26,038 nt of DNA from a virus. Both the position numbers and the translations under genes were made by a program. This document shows positions 21,699 to 26,038 of this stretch, one piece after another. The DNA is taken from IMG/VR virus record IMGVR_UViG_3300042988_000617, positions 1 through 26,038 of that record; one strand, given 5' to 3'. Numbering within the stretch: position 1 is the first letter of the stretch; each line of letters begins with the position of its first letter. A model generated the notes under the pieces. It worked only from the letters and a program-made list of their open reading frames with translations, was not told the DNA's origin and ran no database searches.

Positions 21699-23042
21699 GG
21701 CTTTTTTTCCTGCCGTCTCACGACGGGTAGAGGTTGAAGGCGCGGGCGCTCGGCGCCCGGCCTTGGCGGAGGGGCTGCGGGCGCTGACCGGCGAAAGGTA
21801 CTTGAGCGATGAACCGCCGACCGTGGGCGGTATCTCGGGCACGGTCCAATAGTACGGGTCCACGTAGGACGGGCTCGAATCGTCCAGGGTCAGCCAGACG
21901 CCCGAACCATCCGCCTCGGCCTGCAGGTAGGAGTCGGTCAGCTCATGCAGCGCGAGGTAGGTCGCCAGGCGCGTCGTCTTGACGTAGAGGCGTTCCCGCT
22001 GCGGCTCGTACTGCGTGATGTGCGAGTGCATCGTGTTGAGGATGTACGGCATCGATGAACCCAACAGGATGGTCCCTTCAGGCCAGGCGCCGTAGGTCTC
22101 AGGGAAGCCATCGATCGGGCAGCCCGTGCTGATAGCGAAGGCGGTCGGGCCGAAGTCCTGGGCCACATCCCACAACAGCGGGATCCATGTCGCTTCCATC
22201 AGCCAGGAAACGCCATCCACAAACGCTTGAGACTCGGCCGGCGTCGAGGGGTCCACCGCCCGGGCGTTGTAGTAGTCCTGAAAGGTCTGGTTGGGATCCC
22301 GTCCCCAGGTCGTACAGAAGTCGGTGCCAACACATACCGCCAGCGTCTCGCCGATGCGGTCAGCCATCTCCGGGGCGGTGCCGCCCTCGGTGAACGCAAA
22401 GGGCTTGGTGCCCAGGTGCGAGCGCAGGAACGTCAGCCCGTTGCGGATCTGCGTCTCGGTCTCGGCGTAGAGGTGCTGCTCCAGTCCCTCGAAGTCCGCT
22501 GTATCGCGGACCATCTCACAGAGGGCCTGGGCATAGGCGTTCTTGTTGGCGGTCGTGTAGAAGGCGACATAGCCGCCCCCAGCATAGATGCGAAGCGGCT
22601 CGCCCCGAAAGTTAGTATGGCCTTGCGCCACCAAATGAGCGGCCCAGCGCTTCTGGAACTCAAGCGCGGGGTAATGCCCGGTGCCGTCGTCGGTGATGTC
22701 GGCGGCCTGGTAATCCACATTCTCATTGCCGAGGCTCAAGACCTCGACGCGCCCATTCATCGCCGCCAGGGCGCGGTCTACCCATACCCAGATTGCCGCC
22801 TCTTCGGCGCTGCCCGAGGCGGGCACGGGGTTGTCGGTGAAGTTCCAAGACCAGTAAAGCCGCAGGCCTTCCGAGGCCGCGGCGCGGAGCTTGGCGAAAA
22901 GGCGATCAGTGACCGGATCGGTGTCGGTCGTGACGTGCGCGTAGCGGATCTGAGCCCGACACCAGACGGCTTTCAACGCCCGCGCCTGCTCGCGGTTCAG
23001 GCGCTTCCAGTCTCTATCGGTATTGATCAGGAATTCGGTCAT
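19545..23042 (-). CDS. Clan GH-A-like glycoside hydrolase fused in frame to a P22-type portal protein
   Basis: One open frame of 1165 codons begins at ATG 23042, one base after the terminase stop. Residues 1-400 read as a TIM-barrel glycosidase: LRLYWSWNF near 60, SLGNENVDY with the Asn106-Glu107 pair expected after strand 4, H190-x-Y192 (strand 6), KPFAFTEGG with Glu219 (strand 7) and a Trp after strand 8 (TWIPLLWD, 285-292). This is the clan GH-A layout of acid/base and nucleophile (family knowledge). Residues 405-448 are a Ser/Pro/Ala/Arg-rich linker. From Met449 the sequence is a full portal. A GC hairpin and a composition change mark the join. The polypeptide may be made as a fusion, or the portal separately from its internal start; a one-base sequence error could also have merged two genes. 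Confidence 0.75.
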   Translation of the reverse strand: MTEFLINTDRDWKRLNREQARALKAVWCRAQIRYAHVTTDTDPVTDRLFAKLRAAASEGLRLYWSWNFTDNPVPASGSAEEAAIWVWVDRALAAMNGRVEVLSLGNENVDYQAADITDDGTGHYPALEFQKRWAAHLVAQGHTNFRGEPLRIYAGGGYVAFYTTANKNAYAQALCEMVRDTADFEGLEQHLYAETETQIRNGLTFLRSHLGTKPFAFTEGGTAPEMADRIGETLAVCVGTDFCTTWGRDPNQTFQDYYNARAVDPSTPAESQAFVDGVSWLMEATWIPLLWDVAQDFGPTAFAISTGCPIDGFPETYGAWPEGTILLGSSMPYILNTMHSHITQYEPQRERLYVKTTRLATYLALHELTDSYLQAEADGSGVWLTLDDSSPSYVDPYYWTVPEIPPTVGGSSLKYLSPVSARSPSAKAGRRAPAPSTSTRRETAGKKAMKNDKPSSAKESDDEFLARIRDWWRTMADFEAKVRAEMLDDLKFVRIGGVEQWPTYARDARNIPGQERPMLTDNRIKRYRTSVINQIRQNTPSIKVRPVDDSGDGKVAEILQGVIRNIENVSRASNALDKAVEYAVDCGRGYFGIHTKYVSDDTWDQDIAFRLISDPFRVYYDCFSIQPDGSDAKSAMIVEDISREQFERDYPGVELQDWAEGTTGDRSWLEEDSVRVAEFFELIETPAELVLTVDGRTVWADDLTPEDQPQQTRKTTRTTCGWWKIAGNQILEQGELPCSFVPIIPVFGEEWWNQGQREICGLVRAAKPPQQLLNFWLSAVAEQVALQPKVPWVGPAGAFEGFEEKWSQANSRNFAFLEYEPTTLGGTVLPAPSRQAPPPIPSGYVEQINFAVEGIRAAVGMEDPSVGRGQGPDQSGRAIRSLQEQGAVATFHFSDNLSKSVAQAGRIILQLIPSIYDTRRVLRILGEDGEEVEHIEHDPQQPQAMIEVQEENGEVRKIYNLAVGKYDVVAVAGPSYTTKRQESFDAAAQLIQGMPQLGQLAGDLILRNWDAPGADLMADRLKAALPPQILAATEGDDVDPQMMAAQQQLQQMQEQLMQLQQQLQLAADERGLKEGELQIKSGALQVQQYEAETKRMALLKPEQAQAQDPQEAMRKEFDLEAELAKLTLLVEEGERKQEAHERAMREPFPVPASNTNQGGAPITGS
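21708..21711 (-). promoter_or_regulatory. Shine-Dalgarno for internal portal start
   Basis: AGGA on the minus strand, nine bases (A6GCC) before ATG 21698. It supports independent translation of the 717-aa portal inside the longer frame. It borders an A7 run, a place where single-base errors or slippage are likely. Confidence 0.6.
21743..21759. other. All-GC hairpin at the glycosidase-portal junction
   Basis: CGGGCGC (21743-21749) and GCGCCCG (21753-21759) form a perfect seven-base-pair stem with a TCG loop, 45 bases before the internal portal ATG. No U-tract follows. It falls in the linker and could slow ribosomes, mask or expose the portal start, or be a relic of recombination. Confidence 0.5.
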
Positions 23043-23043
23043 G

Positions 23044-24288
23044 TCAGCCCATCCATGAAGAGGCGGCCTGTTGCGACGTCTTGGCGCGCTTTTCCACGCG
23101 TTTGGTCAGTGCGGGGAAGAGGTCCGTAAAGGCCCACACCAGGCCGTCAGCGCGATCGGGCGAGCCGTTGCCATCGTAGCCCGCCGCGGTGATCAGGCAA
23201 AGCTGATCTTCCAACTTCTGGAAGGTGCCGACGTGCGAGACCTTGCCCAGCGCATAGAGCGAGGCGATCGGCTCGGCCCGCACATGCTTACCGCGGGTCG
23301 CCACCACTTCAATGACGGGCAGCCCATGCCGTACCGTCCGCAGCACCTCGCGGCACATGTCGCCGCCTTGGTTGCGCTCGATCACGATCGCATCCGCACC
23401 CCATTTGTCATAGAGGGCGACGGCCCGCTCGGACCATTGCCGGGGGCTGCCCTTTAGGCTGCCATCCTCTAGCACATAGCCGCGCCGGTCCTCACCGATG
23501 CCCGCCACGATGATGCCGTGTTCGTCGCTGTCGGCCTCGTTCGATACCGCGGGATCAATTGCCACCACCGTGCGCCCCATTGCCGGGATGGTGTCCAGCG
23601 AACGCCGCCACTCGTGGAACATCTGCCGCGTCCAGATCGCACCAATGGCCGCGGGCTCGTATTCTCCGAGCCATATGTGCGCGTAGCGTTCGGGGTTGCT
23701 GGCCTCGTCGTGTTCGCGTTCCGCGACCAACTCATCGGGGAACCAGGGATTGTCCGAGAAGTTCACCCGGATGCAGATCGAATCCGGGGGCGGGGTGGTG
23801 GCGCGAAAGAAGGCATCCACCGGATCTACAGCATTGCGGGGATTCCACGAGGCCCAAATCTCCGAACCCGGCGCGCGGATGGTCGGGCGCAGCATTTCCA
23901 GGGAGCGAGCGGAAAGGGTCTGACCTTCCTCGATCCAAGCCCAATCGAAGCCTTCAAGGCTCTTGATCGATTCCGCGGTGTGGTCCTGCATCCCCTGGAA
24001 CAAGATCACCCCACCGCCTGGCGTCACGATCTCGTCGGTTTTCACCCGGAAGCCAAAGGATGATGGCAGGGCGTCGATCTTGTCCTCTAGGAGCCGTTTG
24101 GCGGATTCCTTAAGGCTCTTTTGCACCTCACGGACGCACACCCCGCGCGACTTGGAACGCAGCAGGCAGCGCTCGATTCCAAGCTCCGCGAAGAAATGCG
24201 ACTTACCCGAACCGCGGCCCCCATAAGCCCCCTTATACCGCGAGGGTTTCAGCATCGGGGCGAATACCCGCGGGGTTTTAATCTCCAT
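23044..24288 (-). CDS. terL: Large terminase subunit (TerL)
   Basis: A 414-aa packaging motor. Residues 23-30 are the Walker A motif (GGRGSGKS); residues 114-121 the Walker B with catalytic Glu (FDWAWIEE); residues 143-150 (EIWASWNP) fit the coupling motif. The C-terminal RNase H-like nuclease has Asp245 (VVAIDPAVS), Glu304 (IVIERNQGG) and Asp381 (DRADGLVWA), a full active-site set. The form resembles the PBSX-type terminase family rather than P22 gp2 (499 aa). Start ATG 24288 overlaps the small-subunit stop by 11 bases, and the stop is one base from the next gene. It acts with the portal to pump DNA into the prohead. Confidence 0.95.
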   Translation of the reverse strand: MEIKTPRVFAPMLKPSRYKGAYGGRGSGKSHFFAELGIERCLLRSKSRGVCVREVQKSLKESAKRLLEDKIDALPSSFGFRVKTDEIVTPGGGVILFQGMQDHTAESIKSLEGFDWAWIEEGQTLSARSLEMLRPTIRAPGSEIWASWNPRNAVDPVDAFFRATTPPPDSICIRVNFSDNPWFPDELVAEREHDEASNPERYAHIWLGEYEPAAIGAIWTRQMFHEWRRSLDTIPAMGRTVVAIDPAVSNEADSDEHGIIVAGIGEDRRGYVLEDGSLKGSPRQWSERAVALYDKWGADAIVIERNQGGDMCREVLRTVRHGLPVIEVVATRGKHVRAEPIASLYALGKVSHVGTFQKLEDQLCLITAAGYDGNGSPDRADGLVWAFTDLFPALTKRVEKRAKTSQQAASSWMG

Positions 24289-24652
24289 CCGGTACGACGG
24301 TCGCCTTGCCGTCGATAATGCGCCGGGTTATCTCCATCGGGGCGCCATCCTTGCCGGTATGTTCCATAACGTGTTTCTCGGACCACCCGCCCCTGGTCTT
24401 CATATAAAAACAGATAGCCCAAGCCTGCCCGCCGCGAGCGGCTTCAAAGAGCTTGTTTGTGACCACGGCCACGCCCTTGGCTTGGCCTCTTTTTACGGCT
24501 GCTGCAATCTCTGCATCCGAACTCTTGCTGTAATGGTAGGCCCGCGGGCTCATCCCGAGACAGTCTGCGATCTGTTCTTGTGTGAGCCCCTGCGCCGCCA
24601 GTTGCTCGACCTTCTCCAGATCAATGGGGGGCAGTCGGGGTTTAGCCGCCAA
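24278..24652 (-). CDS. Small terminase subunit-like DNA-binding protein
   Basis: A 124-aa protein. The first in-frame start is TTG 24652, overlapping the methyltransferase stop; no better-placed ATG exists, so this start is provisional. Residues 10-45 hold a helix-turn-helix (LEKVEQLAAQGLTQEQIADC, LGMSPRAYHYSKSS), followed by IAAAVKRGQAKGVAVVTNKL and a basic ICFYMKTRGGWSEK segment, the standard arrangement of small terminase proteins that recognise the packaging start site (family knowledge). Immediate overlap with TerL supports the call. Confidence 0.85.
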   Translation of the reverse strand: MAAKPRLPPIDLEKVEQLAAQGLTQEQIADCLGMSPRAYHYSKSSDAEIAAAVKRGQAKGVAVVTNKLFEAARGGQAWAICFYMKTRGGWSEKHVMEHTGKDGAPMEITRRIIDGKATVVPDGD

Positions 24653-25802
24653 ACTCCACCCCCGAAGATTCCAGGGTGGCGCGCTTGCCGGTGAAGGCTT
24701 GCCAGCGCTTCACGGCCACGTCCACGTATTGCGGGGAGAGCTCCATCGCATAAATAGCCCGGCCGGTCATTTCCCCCGCAATAATGGTGGTTCCTGAGCC
24801 CGAGAAAGGCTCATAGATGACTTCGCCTGTTTCACTGGTTCGTTCCATCAGCCAAGACCAGAACTTGATCGGCTTTGTGCAAGGGTGCCCGAAATCCTCC
24901 GCTGATTCCGTGTGAACGATCGCGTCAGGGTGTGATCCTTTACCCTTTTTAAGCTTTGGATCTTTGCCATAACACAGAACTGGCTGCCAACAGCAAAACC
25001 CCCATGGTCCGACACCGACACCCGCCGGGGTAAACCATGCCATCGTCCAGTCCGGATCAGGGTACTTGCGGTGATTTGTCGTCCCGGGCGTCAGCACCAC
25101 GCACGCGGCATGATGCATTGCAATCGGTAAAAAATTTGCAATCAAGCCGATCAGGTTTTCTTTGGTGTCTCGGTATTCGATATAGTTGTTCTTGTCGCTT
25201 TTGGTGTCAGCGAGCCCATACGGTGGGTCAGTCAAACATAGGTTTGCTTTCTGCCCATGCATGAGCGCAGACACGCACTCCCCGTCCGTACTATCCCCGC
25301 ACATCAGCCGATGCCGCCCCAGAAGCCATACGTCACCCGGTTGGGTAATAGCGTCCTCGGTGAGTTCGGGCACCTCGTCGGGGTCGGTCAGCCCGTCGTT
25401 GGGGGGCGCACAGGTGAGCATCTGCTCCAGTTCCTCCGACGAAAACCCCGTCAGGCTCAGGTCGATTTCCCCGGTGTCGAGGTCTTGGAGTTCGAGGCGC
25501 AGAAGGTCGAAGTCCCAGCCGGCGTTGAGGGCGAGCTTGTTGTCGGCCAGCACATACGCCCGCCGCTTGGCCTCGCTCCAATCCTGCCCGATGGTCAGCG
25601 TCGGAACGGTCTCCATGCCCAATTGACGGGCCGCTAGGACGCGCCCGTGCCCCGCAATGATGTTGCCCTTGCCGTCGATTAGTACGGGGTTGGTGAAGTT
25701 AAATTCACGAATGCTGGCCGCGAGCTGCGCCACCTGCGCGTCCGAATGCGTGCGGGCATTGCGGGCGTAGGGGATCAACTGCTCGATGGGCGTCTCAGTC
25801 AC
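24642..25802 (-). CDS. ParB-like nuclease domain fused to DNA methyltransferase
   Basis: A 386-aa protein starting at GTG 25802 with GGAGGGCGGGA upstream; it overlaps the preceding stop by eight bases. Residues 5-120 are a ParB/Srx-like domain with LIDGKGNIIAGHGRVLAARQ (GHGR at 51-54). Residues 155-386 are a class-beta methyltransferase: catalytic DPPYG at 192-196, then EPFSGSGTTI at 331-340 containing the AdoMet-binding FxGxG. DPPY is usual for N6-adenine and some N4-cytosine enzymes. It would modify phage DNA, protecting it from host restriction or marking packaging sites. ParB-methyltransferase fusions beside terminase genes are a known phage arrangement. Confidence 0.92.
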   Translation of the reverse strand: MTETPIEQLIPYARNARTHSDAQVAQLAASIREFNFTNPVLIDGKGNIIAGHGRVLAARQLGMETVPTLTIGQDWSEAKRRAYVLADNKLALNAGWDFDLLRLELQDLDTGEIDLSLTGFSSEELEQMLTCAPPNDGLTDPDEVPELTEDAITQPGDVWLLGRHRLMCGDSTDGECVSALMHGQKANLCLTDPPYGLADTKSDKNNYIEYRDTKENLIGLIANFLPIAMHHAACVVLTPGTTNHRKYPDPDWTMAWFTPAGVGVGPWGFCCWQPVLCYGKDPKLKKGKGSHPDAIVHTESAEDFGHPCTKPIKFWSWLMERTSETGEVIYEPFSGSGTTIIAGEMTGRAIYAMELSPQYVDVAVKRWQAFTGKRATLESSGVEFGG

Positions 25803-25980
25803 TCCCGCCCTCCGCCTGCCCTAGTTGGTGTTCCACCACGCTCAGATCAATACTCGCCTGCCGGGCCAGGTGCCACACCTCCGAGTTCTCGCGCTGAATC
25901 GATTCGATCAGCCGGCGCGTGGAGCGGAGAAGGCGGGCCATCGTTTCTCTGTCAATGTTGATTGGATCGGTCGTAGTCAT
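25795..25980 (-). CDS. Small helical hypothetical protein (61 aa)
   Basis: A 61-aa frame at ATG 25980 that overlaps the methyltransferase start by eight bases. It reads MTTTDPINIDRETMARLLRS, then TRRLIESIQRENSEVWHLAR and ends QLGQAEGGSD. It is charged and predicted to be two helices, likely coiled coil, with no membrane segment. No Shine-Dalgarno is seen, so translation is probably coupled to an upstream gene that ends inside it. No family is recognised; its place suggests a packaging or DNA-modification accessory role. Confidence 0.6.
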   Translation of the reverse strand: MTTTDPINIDRETMARLLRSTRRLIESIQRENSEVWHLARQASIDLSVVEHQLGQAEGGSD

Positions 25981-26038
25981 TCTGTCGTGTTGCGTTCGTT
26001 TCCCCGCGCTCCAAGGCGCTGATCCGGTGCATCAGTGC
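25952..26038 (-). CDS. C-terminal fragment of an upstream gene, partial at right edge
   Basis: A minus-strand frame is open from the edge to TGA at 25952-25954 and reads ALMHRISALERGETNATRQN before ending. The Leu/Ile/Met spacing suggests the end of an amphipathic helix. It overlaps the next gene by 29 bases. A competing frame ends at a TGA overlapping that gene's ATG (25977-25979). Only about 28 residues are visible, so neither choice is firm. Confidence 0.35.
   Translation of the reverse strand, partial: ALMHRISALERGETNATRQNDYDRSNQH

Noticed and set aside
1-26038. tRNA genes, CRISPR arrays, insertion sequences, attachment sites
   Set aside because: No cloverleaf-like sequences, regularly spaced direct repeats, transposase genes or integrase/att structures were recognised on reading either strand.

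Overview
This window is the structural (late) module of a tailed phage or prophage with a P22-like short-tailed (podovirus) plan. Nearly all genes lie on the minus strand, so transcription runs from right to left. I recognise, in order: a ParB/DNA-methyltransferase fusion, small and large terminase, portal, scaffold, P22-type coat, a probable decoration-type protein, a gp4-like head-completion protein, a gp10-like DNA-stabilisation protein, three ejection proteins (the last with a lytic transglycosylase domain), a beta-helix tailspike and several small tail proteins. The gene order matches P22 (3-2-1-8-5-4-10-...-7-20-16-9). High GC, dense ATGA-type overlaps and Gram-negative-type ejection proteins suggest a proteobacterial host; nothing here fixes the genus. 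No integrase, lysis cassette, tRNA or bacterial chromosomal gene is visible, so phage and prophage cannot be told apart.

Layout, right to left. 26.04-23.04 kb: DNA modification and packaging genes. 23.04-19.55 kb: one 1165-codon frame whose N-terminal ~400 residues look like a clan GH-A glycoside hydrolase and whose last 717 residues are a complete portal protein with its own start and Shine-Dalgarno. 19.56-18.42 kb: an inserted moron-like cassette with its own promoter, small membrane protein, frameshifted small gene, 113-aa acidic protein and intrinsic terminator, plus a divergent ribbon-helix-helix-type regulator on the plus strand. 18.38-14.16 kb: scaffold, coat, an inserted HNH endonuclease, decoration-like protein, a 53-aa acidic protein and gp4-like adaptor. 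14.06-10.57 kb: an embedded Rha-type regulator, a gp10-like protein carrying an inserted LamG-like domain, a 74-aa tail protein and a cupin-like protein. 10.68-9.96 kb: a plus-strand HNH endonuclease with two AP2 domains. 9.87-4.74 kb: ejection proteins. 4.74-1 kb: tailspike, three small beta-rich tail or fibre proteins, and the start of a large carbohydrate-binding tail protein that runs off the left edge.

The backbone is conventional. The interest lies in what has been inserted or fused into it: the glycosidase-portal frame, the regulated cassette between portal and scaffold, a lectin-like domain inside the gp10 homologue, duplicated carbohydrate-binding modules, and three selfish or regulatory insertions (HNH, HNH-AP2, Rha) at gene junctions. 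Several carbohydrate-acting modules in one virion gene set suggest a phage that must deal with a thick or variable glycan layer; this is inference.
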